Source of the DNA: Kiritimatiellia bacterium | GTDB taxonomy: Bacteria; Verrucomicrobiota; Kiritimatiellia; RFP12; UBA1067 | Length of the DNA stretch: 37,123 nt | Assembly (NCBI GenBank): GCA_017395505.1 | Contig: JAFPUH010000023.1 | Span: 1 to 37,123, forward strand | Direction: 5' to 3' | Shown here: positions 1-7,013 of the stretch, piece by piece | Layout of the letters: the number at the start of each line of letters is the position of its first letter | How positions within the stretch are numbered: the stretch's first letter is position 1 | Notes under the pieces: generated by a model | The model's database searches: none | Seen by the model: only the letters and a program-made list of their open reading frames with translations | Told to the model about the DNA's origin: nothing | Made by a program: the position numbers and the translations under genes

Positions 1-14
1 ACTTGCGGCTTTCA

Positions 15-131
15 TGCCGGTGGCCATAGAGGGGCAGAAATACCAGTTCCCATTCCGAACACTGAAGTCAAGCGCCCCATCGCCGAGGGTAGTGCGGGAC
101 CCGCCCGTGCGAGAGTAGGACGCCGCCGGCT
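15..131 (+). rRNA. rrf: 5S ribosomal RNA
   Basis: 5S rRNA, a component of the large ribosomal subunit. Helix I is formed by 16-24 pairing with 122-130 over nine base pairs. Between them are the familiar 5S segments: a CCATAG block near 24, a CCCATTCCGAAC loop around 49-60, GAAGTCAAGC after it, and GCGAGAGTAGG before the closing strand. The roughly 117-nt length is normal. It lies at the left edge, so it is probably the last gene of an rRNA operon whose 23S gene is outside the window. Exact mature ends are approximate. Confidence 0.93.
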
Positions 132-155
132 TTTTTTGTACCCAAAAAAGCCGGC
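125..155. terminator. Rho-independent terminator at the 3' end of 5S rRNA
   Basis: A 12-bp perfect inverted repeat: GCCGGCTTTTTT at 125-136 and its complement at 144-155, with a seven-base loop. The left arm begins in the 3' strand of 5S helix I and runs into a run of seven T. It can work as the rRNA operon terminator on the plus strand. The mirrored arrangement gives a T run on the minus strand too. Confidence 0.7.
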
Positions 156-255
156 AGCGTCCGCGCACCCGCTTGGGCGCCCTTCGGGTTTGCGTTTGCA
201 AAGGTGCATTCTCCGCGTCGGCCTACGGCCTCGCAGATGATTCTTCGCGCCTAAG

Positions 256-344
256 GGCGCTCGAATAGCGCCGGCACTTTTTTTGCCCTCGTTCCTCGGG
301 CAGGAAAAGGGGCCCCCGGCCATTGGCGCTCGAATCGCGCCAAT
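256..344. repeat. Hairpin-rich spacer with repeated GGCGCTCGAAT palindromes
   Basis: The 156-423 stretch holds no convincing gene. GGCGCTCGAAT occurs twice (256-266 and 325-335), each time as the left part of a hairpin: a 6-bp stem at 256-272 and an 8-bp stem ATTGGCGC/GCGCCAAT at 322-344. Further hairpins with T or A runs lie between them. An open frame on the minus strand through this region also runs across the 5S gene and is unlikely to be coding. The segment may be a repeat family, a structured RNA or stacked terminators; I cannot choose between these. Confidence 0.45.
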
Positions 345-423
345 CATTCCGGCTTTTTATGCGTAAAAATCTGCGGTTTATCATATCTTTTCTATAATTA
401 AATAAGTTTTCTTATTTTTCCCC

Positions 424-453
424 TTGCGCAGTGTCAGTCGGATATGATATACT
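424..453 (+). promoter_or_regulatory. Promoter of the tRNA-Gly/Lys/Phe cluster
   Basis: A TTGCGC -35-like hexamer (424-429) lies 18 bp before an extended -10, TG-A-TATACT (TG at 445-446, hexamer 448-453). Predicted initiation is near 460, about 12 nt before tRNA-Gly. An AT-rich stretch at 380-420 precedes it and includes another TATAAT (393-398), which could be an alternative promoter or UP-like DNA. Confidence 0.55.
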
Positions 454-471
454 ACGCACTGTTTTCACGAT

Positions 472-547
472 GCGAGGATAACTCAGTTGGTAGAGTGCCA
501 CCTTGCCAAGGTGGTTGTCGCGGGTTCGAATCCCGTTCCTCGCTCCA
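472..547 (+). tRNA. tRNA-Gly (GCC)
   Basis: A 76-nt cloverleaf with CCA encoded. The acceptor arms are GCGAGGA and TCCTCGC. The anticodon stem CCACC/GGTGG encloses a loop with anticodon GCC, and the T arm contains GGTTCGAATCC. It is first in a three-tRNA cluster with 15-17 nt spacers, so the three are probably one transcript. Confidence 0.97.
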
Positions 548-562
548 GTGAAATCGGTGAAT

Positions 563-638
563 GGGAGCGTAGCTCAGCTGGTAGAGCAAGTGACTCTTAA
601 TCACTGGGTCCAGGGTTCGAATCCCTGCGCTCCTACCA
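563..638 (+). tRNA. tRNA-Lys (CTT)
   Basis: A 76-nt cloverleaf with encoded CCA. The acceptor GGGAGCG pairs with CGCTCCT. The anticodon stem AGTGA/TCACT encloses loop CTCTTAA with anticodon CTT, reading AAG. AAG is by far the commoner Lys codon in the neighbouring genes. Confidence 0.97.
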
Positions 639-655
639 TTCTCACCGACGGCTGT

Positions 656-731
<76 letters not shown>

Positions 732-743
732 AATCCCTCTCCA

Positions 744-803
744 TATTGCATTGTGCTGCGTTACAATATTTTGTTTTCCCCCTATTGCATAGTGCGGGGG
801 AAA
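744..803 (+). promoter_or_regulatory. Direct repeat plus inverted repeat at the pckG promoter (candidate operators)
   Basis: TATTGCATTGTGC (744-756) and TATTGCATAGTGC (783-795) match at 12 of 13 positions and are 39 bp apart. The second copy contains the -35-like TTGCAT. It sits in the loop of an 8-bp inverted repeat, TTTCCCCC (775-782) with GGGGGAAA (796-803), that ends just before the extended -10. The arrangement resembles operator sites covering a promoter. No regulator is identified. Confidence 0.4.
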
Positions 804-814
804 TATGGTATAAT
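785..814 (+). promoter_or_regulatory. pckG promoter
   Basis: TTGCAT (785-790) is 18 bp upstream of TATAAT (809-814), which carries the extended TGG (806-808). Predicted start is near 821, giving a leader of about 46 nt that ends in an AAGGAG ribosome binding site before the ATG at 867. Confidence 0.8.
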
Positions 815-866
815 GCATTCAATACTTTCGTAACACCCCATGTGGGAAACTAAGGAGTAAAAAAAC

Positions 867-2819
867 ATGGCCAAGACGCCGAAGTTCGCGAACGCCAAGG
901 TGTTCGCTTGGGTTGACAAGTGGAACAAGATCTGCACGCCCGATAAGATCGTGGTCGTGAAGGGCACGAAGGCCGAGCACCTCGCGATTTGCGAGATGAT
1001 GGTCAAGAAGGGCCAGTTCATCAAGCTGAACGCGAAGAAGCGCCCCGAATGCTACCTCGCCCGCTCGCACGAGAGCGATGTTGCGCGTGTCGAGGGCCGC
1101 ACGTTCATCTGCTCCAAGCGCGAGATCGACGCGGGTCCGACGAACCACTGGATGGATCCCGTCGAGATGAAGAAGAAGATGACGAAGGCTTACACCGGCT
1201 GCATGAAGGGCCGCACGATGTACGTCATCCCGTTTGCGATGGGTCCGATCGGCAACCCGATTACCCAGTACGGCATCGAGCTGACTGACTCGCCCTATGT
1301 TGTCGTCAACATGAACATCATGACCCGCACGGGCGATCAGGTTCTCAAGTATCTCGGCACCGACGGCGAGTTCATCCCCTGCATCCACTCCGTCGGCGCT
1401 CCTCTCAAGAAGGGTGAGAAGGATGTTGCGTGGCCCTGCGCGAAGAAGATTGACGACAAGTACATCACGCAGTTCCCCGAGGACCGCGAAATCTGGTCGT
1501 TCGGTTCGGGCTACGGCGGCAACGCGCTGCTCGGCAAGAAGTGCTTCGCGCTCCGCATTGCCTCCAAGATGGCGAAGGATCAGGGCTGGATGGCCGAGCA
1601 CATGCTCATCCTCACGCTCACGAGCCCCGAGAAGAAGCAGTACCACGTCACAGCGGCCTTCCCGTCCGCCTGCGGCAAGACCAACCTCGCCATGATGCTT
1701 CCCAAGCTCCCTGGCTGGAAGCTCCAGACGATTGGCGACGACATCGCGTGGCTCAAGCCCGGTGAAGACGGCCGCCTCTACGCCATCAACCCCGAGAACG
1801 GCTTCTTTGGCGTCGCGCCGGGAACCTCGAACGACTCCAACCCCAACGCGCTCAAGAGCTGCAAGAAGGGCACGATCTTCACGAACGTCGTCCTTACGCC
1901 CGACGGCGACATCTGGTGGGAAGACATGGGCATCAAGGCCCCGAAGGAAGGCGTCGACTGGAAGGGCAACCCCTGCTACGTCTGCGCTGACGATCCGTAC
2001 CGCATGGGCCCGAAGCCCGGCATGACCAAGAAGGAGATCAAGGAGCTCGGCTACGTCGCGGCCCACAAGAACAGCCGCTTCACCGCTCCCGCCGAGAACT
2101 GCCCCGTGCTCGACAAGGCTGGCTTCAATGGACTCTACAACAAGAAGCCCACCGGAGTGCCGATCGATGCGATCCTCTTCGGAGGCCGCCGTCCTTCGAC
2201 CATCCCGCTGGTGAACGAGGCCAAGAGCTGGACGCATGGCGTGTTCATGGGTTCTGCCGCCGGTTCCGAGGTCACCGCTGCTGTCATCTCCGATCAGATC
2301 GGCCAGGTTCGCCGCGACCCGATGGCGATGCTTCCGTTCTTCGGCTACAATGTCGCCGACTACTTCCAGCACTGGCTGGAGATGGAGCGCACCAGCGCCG
2401 ACGCGACTAAGCTTCCGAAGATATACTTCGTCAACTGGTTCCGCAAGGGCGACGACGGCCGCTTCATGTGGCCCGGCTTCGGCGACAACAGCCGCGTTCT
2501 CAAGTGGATTTGCCAGCGCATTGAGGGTCAGGTCAAAGCCAATGAGACCCCGATCGGAAACATCCCGTTCGCCAAGGACATCGACCTTACGAACAACGAC
2601 GAGAAGGCGAAGTTCCACGTCGTCAAGGCCGATCTCGACGAGATCCTCAAGGTTGACGTCGAGGGCTGGAAGAAGGAGATCGCCACGGTCGGCGCTTCGT
2701 ACGACGAGTACGATGCAAAGCCGTCCAAGGACTCTAAGGTCGCCTCCAAGACGGCCCGCCGCGTCCCGAAGGCTCTCCGTCAGGTTCTCGCCGACGTAAC
2801 CGCCGCGCTCAACAAGTAA
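867..2819 (+). CDS. pckG: Phosphoenolpyruvate carboxykinase (GTP)
   Basis: Interconverts oxaloacetate and phosphoenolpyruvate with GTP/GDP (EC 4.1.1.32). In anaerobes it often runs toward oxaloacetate for succinate or propionate production, or in gluconeogenesis. The 650-residue protein has the kinase-1 loop FPSACGKTN at 265-273, the kinase-2 segment GDDIAW shortly after, and the family segments GPTNHWMDP and FGGRRPSTIPLV. The family is usually about 600 residues; the extra length is a Lys/Arg-rich C-terminal tail. The start is fixed by AAGGAG eight bases upstream and by the promoter. Strong preference for C or G in third codon positions suggests high expression. A factor-independent terminator follows, so it is probably monocistronic. 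Confidence 0.96.
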   Translation: MAKTPKFANAKVFAWVDKWNKICTPDKIVVVKGTKAEHLAICEMMVKKGQFIKLNAKKRPECYLARSHESDVARVEGRTFICSKREIDAGPTNHWMDPVEMKKKMTKAYTGCMKGRTMYVIPFAMGPIGNPITQYGIELTDSPYVVVNMNIMTRTGDQVLKYLGTDGEFIPCIHSVGAPLKKGEKDVAWPCAKKIDDKYITQFPEDREIWSFGSGYGGNALLGKKCFALRIASKMAKDQGWMAEHMLILTLTSPEKKQYHVTAAFPSACGKTNLAMMLPKLPGWKLQTIGDDIAWLKPGEDGRLYAINPENGFFGVAPGTSNDSNPNALKSCKKGTIFTNVVLTPDGDIWWEDMGIKAPKEGVDWKGNPCYVCADDPYRMGPKPGMTKKEIKELGYVAAHKNSRFTAPAENCPVLDKAGFNGLYNKKPTGVPIDAILFGGRRPSTIPLVNEAKSWTHGVFMGSAAGSEVTAAVISDQIGQVRRDPMAMLPFFGYNVADYFQHWLEMERTSADATKLPKIYFVNWFRKGDDGRFMWPGFGDNSRVLKWICQRIEGQVKANETPIGNIPFAKDIDLTNNDEKAKFHVVKADLDEILKVDVEGWKKEIATVGASYDEYDAKPSKDSKVASKTARRVPKALRQVLADVTAALNK

Positions 2820-2840
2820 TCTGGCGCGTCAAGCAACATC

Positions 2841-2872
2841 GCGCCCCTCGTTCGCGAGGGGCGCTTTGTTTT
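2841..2872 (+). terminator. Rho-independent terminator of pckG
   Basis: A perfect 10-bp stem GCGCCCCTCG/CGAGGGGCGC closed by a TTCG tetraloop (2841-2864), followed by TTTGTTTT. The T tract ends one base before the ATG of the next gene. Confidence 0.92.
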
Positions 2873-2873
2873 A

Positions 2874-4202
2874 ATGAAGAGCTATCGCGAGATACTGAAG
2901 CTGGTCTGGCCCCTCGCACTGGGCATGGTGAACAATGCGGTCATGCAGTTCGTTGACCGCGCATACCTCGCCCGCGAGTCGATGGCGTCGCTCGAGGCTG
3001 CGTTGCCTGCTTCGATACTGGCATTCAACATTCTCGGATTCTTCCATTCCGTAATCGCATACTCTGGCACGTTCGTTGCCCAGTACCACGGCGCGGGAGA
3101 TCCGCGGATGTGCCGCATGAGCCTGAGGGCCGGCAACATGCTTGCGGTTGCGTTCGGCGTCATCGCACTTGCCTTTGTGCCTGCCGGTTCAGCGCTGCTC
3201 GCGCGCTTCACAGCGAGCCCCGAGGTGCTATCGCGTGAGGTGGTGTATTTCAGGATAGTCACTGCTGGAGGAATCTTCCTGTTTCTGCAGATGGCCGTCT
3301 CGTCGTATTTCACCGGACTTGGCAGGACGCGCCTAGTATTTTGGGTGAACGTGCTCGGCAATGTCTTCAATGCGGCGATAGACCCGCTGTTGATCTTCGG
3401 TTGGTGCGGGCTGCCCCGACTCGGCATGGCTGGTGCGGCGTATGCGACTGTGGCCTCTACTGCGTTGCAGTGGATCGTGCTTGCGGCCGTGGCCGGGTAT
3501 AGCCGTGAGAAGGGCGCTATGGTTCCGCTGATACTGCGGATTTTGCGCTTTGGGGTGCCAGCCGGTGCATACACCGTGCTGAACATGCTTTCGTTTACGA
3601 TATTCGTGTTCGTGACCGGCAGGGTCGGCGATGTCGCGTTCGCGGTGTCCAACGCCTGCTTCGCAGTGAACTATCTGATCTTCGCGCCGATGGAGGGCTT
3701 TGCTCTTGGTGCGGCGACGCTCGTGGGCCAGGCGCAGGGACGCGGAGACTCCGCCGCAGCTCACGAGAACGCAATGCGCACATTGCAGCTGGGGGTCGCC
3801 TTCGTCACTGTGACTTCTCTTCTCGCGGTCGTGTTCTGCCGTCCCATACTCTCGCTTTTTTCGCCGGAGAGCGTCGAGGTATCGGAGGAGTTCGTGTCGC
3901 TTGGCTCGACGCTATTCCTGTGGATGGCGGCATGGCAGGTGTTCGACGCTACGGACATCATAATCTCCGGCGCGCTCAAGGGTGCTGGCGACACCAAGTT
4001 CGTGTTCTGGTGGATGTTCATCGTGGCCTTCTGCGTGTGGCTACCGATAGTCGGAATCGTCGCGCATGTCGGTGGATCGATGTCTGATCTTTGGGGGACG
4101 ATGGTCGTGTATGTCGTCATAATCTGCATAGGCTCGTTCATACGTTGGCGTCGTGGCAGTTGGCGCAACATAAGCCTCGTATCCGCCGCATGCGGCCAGT
4201 GA
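2874..4202 (+). CDS. MATE family multidrug/metabolite efflux transporter
   Basis: A polytopic inner-membrane antiporter that exports drugs or metabolites using a Na+ or H+ gradient. The 442-residue protein has about twelve hydrophobic segments in two similar halves. The N-terminal WPLALGMVNNAVMQFVDRAYL and later GLGRTRLVFWVNVLGN and GALKGAGDTKF segments are MATE hallmarks. The length is normal. The start is chosen by homology: the first helix begins directly after MKSYREILKLVWP. The ATG abuts the T tract of the pckG terminator, so there is no Shine-Dalgarno and no obvious promoter. Expression may depend on read-through or on a later internal start. Substrate cannot be predicted. Confidence 0.9.
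   Translation: MKSYREILKLVWPLALGMVNNAVMQFVDRAYLARESMASLEAALPASILAFNILGFFHSVIAYSGTFVAQYHGAGDPRMCRMSLRAGNMLAVAFGVIALAFVPAGSALLARFTASPEVLSREVVYFRIVTAGGIFLFLQMAVSSYFTGLGRTRLVFWVNVLGNVFNAAIDPLLIFGWCGLPRLGMAGAAYATVASTALQWIVLAAVAGYSREKGAMVPLILRILRFGVPAGAYTVLNMLSFTIFVFVTGRVGDVAFAVSNACFAVNYLIFAPMEGFALGAATLVGQAQGRGDSAAAHENAMRTLQLGVAFVTVTSLLAVVFCRPILSLFSPESVEVSEEFVSLGSTLFLWMAAWQVFDATDIIISGALKGAGDTKFVFWWMFIVAFCVWLPIVGIVAHVGGSMSDLWGTMVVYVVIICIGSFIRWRRGSWRNISLVSAACGQ
4185..4196. promoter_or_regulatory. 12-bp palindrome upstream of hydE
   Basis: GCCGCATGCGGC is a perfect palindrome inside the last codons of the MATE gene. It covers about -36 to -25 relative to the predicted hydE start, where a -35 element would lie and where none is visible. 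It could be an operator, a weak hairpin ending the MATE transcript, or coding coincidence. Confidence 0.3.
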
Positions 4203-4205
4203 TTT

Positions 4206-4214
4206 TGGTATAAT
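4206..4214 (+). promoter_or_regulatory. hydE-nadA promoter (extended -10)
   Basis: TGGTATAAT with no recognisable -35. The hexamer ends at 4214. Seven bases later gives initiation at 4221, one base before the hydE ATG, so the mRNA should be leaderless. Confidence 0.8.
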
Positions 4215-4221
4215 ATCACAA

Positions 4222-5319
4222 ATGACCCTCGAACTGAACAGATTGGACGGAACACTCGCCAAAGCTGTGGAGAGCGCACGCGCCCTCTCGGTGGACGACA
4301 TGGCGTTTCTGCTTTCGCTAAGCGAGCCGGAAGACCTTGCCCGACTCTACGCCGCTGCACGCGAAGTGAAGCTCAAATGCTGCGGAAAGGGCGTGTCGGT
4401 TCGTGGACTTGTCGAAGCCGGGAACATATGCGCGAAGGATTGCTTCTACTGCGGTATACGCAAGTCTAACGGGGCTACAGCCAGATATTCGCTTTCGGCG
4501 GACGAGATAGTGTCCGCAGCCAAGGCGGCAAAGTCGCTAGGCTACGCTTCGCTCGTGGTGCAGTCGGGTGAGATCGAGAGCGAGGCCCACACGCAGTTCA
4601 TCGAGGAAGTGCTTCGCCGGATTGCTCCGCTTGATCTAGGCGTCACGCTTTCGCTCGGTGAGCAGACAGAGCCTGTCTATCGCCGCTGGCGCGAGGCAGG
4701 TGCTGAGCGATACCTGCTGAGAATCGAGACCTCGAACCCGAAGCTGTACGCGGCGTTGCATCCTGTGGAGTGCAGCTGGGAGCGCAGGGTTGAATGCCTG
4801 AGAGCTCTGCGGCGGACAGGTTATCAGGTAGGCACCGGCGTGATGTGTGCGCTGCCAGGGCAGACGGCAGAGGATCTCGCGCACGACATTTGGTTCTATG
4901 GCGAGATGGATGTCGATATGATCGGCATGGGCCCCTACATTCCGCATCCAGACACACCGCTTGCCGCAACTGCGCCGGCGCTTTCCAAGGCGGAGCGCCT
5001 GCAGCTGGGCCTGAAGATGATCGCCGTCACCCGCCTCTACCTGCACGATGTCAACATCGCCGCCGCGACCGCGCTTCAGGCTCTCGCGGACGACGGACGC
5101 GAACAGGGCGTCATGGCCGGCGCGAACGTGATAATGCCGAACGTGACCGAGACGCGCTACCGGCGCTCATACCAGCTTTACGAGGGCAAGCCCTGCCTCG
5201 ACGAGCAGGCTTCGCTCTGCCGCCACTGCCTTGAATACCGTCTCAAGACGATAGGCGAAGAGCTTCTTTTCGGACGGCGCGGGGACAGCCCGCATTTCCA
5301 CAGGAGGACGCATACATGA
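4222..5319 (+). CDS. hydE: [FeFe]-hydrogenase H-cluster radical SAM maturase HydE
   Basis: A radical SAM enzyme that works with HydG and HydF to build the diiron subcluster of [FeFe] hydrogenase. The 365-residue protein has CX3CX2C at C70, C74 and C77 for the SAM-binding [4Fe-4S] cluster. HydE-type segments follow: VVQSGE, VTLSLGEQ, RYLLRIET and GMGPYIPHPDTPLA. A C-terminal CX7CX2C (C325, C333, C336) matches the optional second cluster. These segments separate it from BioB and PylB. No Shine-Dalgarno is present, and the ATG is 7 nt after the -10. It overlaps nadA by four bases. HydF, HydG and a hydrogenase are not in the window, but HydE implies them elsewhere in an H2-metabolising anaerobe. 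Confidence 0.93.
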   Translation: MTLELNRLDGTLAKAVESARALSVDDMAFLLSLSEPEDLARLYAAAREVKLKCCGKGVSVRGLVEAGNICAKDCFYCGIRKSNGATARYSLSADEIVSAAKAAKSLGYASLVVQSGEIESEAHTQFIEEVLRRIAPLDLGVTLSLGEQTEPVYRRWREAGAERYLLRIETSNPKLYAALHPVECSWERRVECLRALRRTGYQVGTGVMCALPGQTAEDLAHDIWFYGEMDVDMIGMGPYIPHPDTPLAATAPALSKAERLQLGLKMIAVTRLYLHDVNIAAATALQALADDGREQGVMAGANVIMPNVTETRYRRSYQLYEGKPCLDEQASLCRHCLEYRLKTIGEELLFGRRGDSPHFHRRTHT

Positions 5320-6224
5320 CCGAAGCGATAACCGACGAAATCAAAAGGCTCAAGGCCGAACGCAATGCGGTGATACTTGCGCACAACTACCAGCGTGCGG
5401 AGGTTCAGGCCATCGCCGACTTCACCGGCGACTCGCTCGAACTCGCGAGAAAGGCGACGCAAGTGGATGCCGACGTCATCGTGTTCTGCGGCGTCTACTT
5501 CATGGCTGAGACTGCTGCGATACTGAATCCCGCGAAGACGGTGCTGATTCCCGACTCATCGGCAGGATGTCCCATGGCGGACATGATCACTGGCGAGCAG
5601 CTTCGTGCCCTTAAGGCGAAGCATCCCGGAGCGCTTGCGGTGTGCTACGTCAATTCGACGGCAGAGGTCAAGGCCGAGTGCGACATGTGCGTCACATCCG
5701 GCAATGCCGAGAAGGTGATGTCGTCGCTGCCGAAGGGACGTGAGGTGATATTCGTGCCTGACCGCCACTTGGCGAGCCACATAGCGGAGAAACGCGGCGA
5801 GAGCTACATACTTTGGCCTGGCTACTGCCCGACGCATCAGAGGCTTACTTCGAAGGCTATTGCTGACGCTCGCGCGGCGCATCCAGGCGCGCCTGTGCTG
5901 GTGCACCCGGAGTGTCCGAAGGAGGTGCGCGACGCTGCCGACGAGTGCCTTTCTACAGGCGGAATGTGCGCATATGCGAGAAGCTCTGACGCGAGCGACA
6001 TCATAGTTGGCACTGAGGTCGGCATACTGCACCGCCTCAAGACGGAGAACCCGGGCAAGAGGTTTTGGCCGGTGGACGAGATGACGATATGCCCCAACAT
6101 GAAGAAGACTACGCTTGCGAACCTGAGAGACGCGCTGCGCGACATGTCGCCTAGGGTGACTGTCGAGGCGGAGATCGCTACGAGAGCCAAGCGGGCTATT
6201 GACGCAATGCTTGCAGTTTCGTGA
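5316..6224 (+). CDS. nadA: Quinolinate synthase NadA
   Basis: Condenses iminoaspartate with dihydroxyacetone phosphate to quinolinate in de novo NAD synthesis (EC 2.5.1.72). At 302 residues it is the expected length. It contains AHNYQ near residue 22, GDSLELAR, and YVNSTAEVKA. C85 (AGCPMAD), C171 (GYCPTHQ) and C259 (ICPNMK) sit where the archaeal-type enzyme has its three [4Fe-4S] ligands. The ATG overlaps the hydE stop (ATGA), so translation is probably coupled. NadB and NadC are not nearby. Sharing a transcript with HydE groups two oxygen-sensitive iron-sulfur enzymes. Confidence 0.97.
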   Translation: MTEAITDEIKRLKAERNAVILAHNYQRAEVQAIADFTGDSLELARKATQVDADVIVFCGVYFMAETAAILNPAKTVLIPDSSAGCPMADMITGEQLRALKAKHPGALAVCYVNSTAEVKAECDMCVTSGNAEKVMSSLPKGREVIFVPDRHLASHIAEKRGESYILWPGYCPTHQRLTSKAIADARAAHPGAPVLVHPECPKEVRDAADECLSTGGMCAYARSSDASDIIVGTEVGILHRLKTENPGKRFWPVDEMTICPNMKKTTLANLRDALRDMSPRVTVEAEIATRAKRAIDAMLAVS

Positions 6225-6227
6225 ATA

Positions 6228-6236
6228 TGGTATAAT
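6228..6236 (+). promoter_or_regulatory. Promoter of the TIGR02757-yitT unit
   Basis: TGGTATAAT; the hexamer ends at 6236. Plus seven gives 6243, exactly the A of the ATG, so a leaderless mRNA is predicted. No convincing -35 at the right spacing. Confidence 0.8.
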
Positions 6237-6242
6237 ACAACC

Positions 6243-7013
6243 ATGAAGTTGACGGATGCCACACGATCGCTGCTAGCCAGTCTCGCCGACAGGTACGAGA
6301 CGACAGATTTCATTGATGGCGATCCCTCAGTATTCATGCATCGCGTGAAGGGCGATGCAAACCGCGAGGCGACTGCGTTTGTGGCGTCGGTGCTGAGCTT
6401 TGGGTCAAGAGTGCAGTTTCTCCGCAGGGTTGAGGATATAATCGATTTAGCGGACTGCGACGTCGACCAGTGGGTGCGCACAGGTAAGTTCAAGCGTGAC
6501 TTTGCGGACCACGACGGCAGGTGCTTCTACAGGTTCTTCACGCGCGGCGACATGCTGAGGTTCTTCGAGGCGTACCGTAGGCTGATGAACGAATTCGGCA
6601 CGCTTGGTGGATATGTGGGCAGGATGGCCGGGGGCGATGCTTACAAGGCGGTTGTTGCGATATGCAGCTGGTTCGCGGAGCATGACGGCGGTGGTGTAGT
6701 GCCGAAGGATGCGACCTCAGCGTGCAAGCGCATTTGCATGTTTCTAAGATGGATGGTCCGCAAGGATTCGCCCGTAGACCTTGGACTTTGGGCGGACATC
6801 ATAGACCGCAGGACGTTGATAGTGCCGCTAGACACGCATGTGGTGCAGGAGGCAATCAAGTTGGGACTCCTCAAGAGTCCGTGCGCCTCGATGTCGGCCG
6901 CGAGGCGGCTCACGGCGGTCTTGGCGGAGGCGTTTCCGGAGGACCCTTGCCGGGGAGACTTCGCGCTGTTCGGCTATGGAGTCGATGGAGTATCTTCAGG
7001 AGGTCCGGCATGA
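6243..7013 (+). CDS. TIGR02757 (DUF2400) family protein
   Basis: Member of a conserved family of unknown function, thought to have a helix-hairpin-helix DNA-glycosylase-like fold. The 256-residue protein has the family segments ATAFVASVLSFGSR near 45, CKRICMFLRWMVRKDSPVDLGLW near 160-185, and VPLDTHVVQ. The length is typical. The ATG is predicted to be the first transcribed codon; no ribosome binding site is visible. It overlaps the next gene by four bases. The family assignment is firm. A role in DNA repair would be an inference from fold only. Confidence 0.87.
   Translation: MKLTDATRSLLASLADRYETTDFIDGDPSVFMHRVKGDANREATAFVASVLSFGSRVQFLRRVEDIIDLADCDVDQWVRTGKFKRDFADHDGRCFYRFFTRGDMLRFFEAYRRLMNEFGTLGGYVGRMAGGDAYKAVVAICSWFAEHDGGGVVPKDATSACKRICMFLRWMVRKDSPVDLGLWADIIDRRTLIVPLDTHVVQEAIKLGLLKSPCASMSAARRLTAVLAEAFPEDPCRGDFALFGYGVDGVSSGGPA

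Noticed and set aside
12-347. Minus-strand open frame across the 5S gene and spacer
   Set aside because: It reads through a structural RNA gene and a terminator, and its repeats follow from the DNA palindromes, so it is not a protein gene.
819-2618. Long open frame (599 codons) antisense to pckG
   Set aside because: It mirrors pckG's strong third-position GC bias, a known cause of long antisense frames. The translation is low-complexity Leu/Val/Arg/Ala with no family motif, no promoter and no ribosome binding site.
4222-5319. BioB or PylB for the radical SAM protein
   Set aside because: The C-terminal CX7CX2C, the GMGPYIPHPDTPLA block and the VTLSLGEQ segment fit HydE, and no biotin or pyrrolysine genes are nearby.
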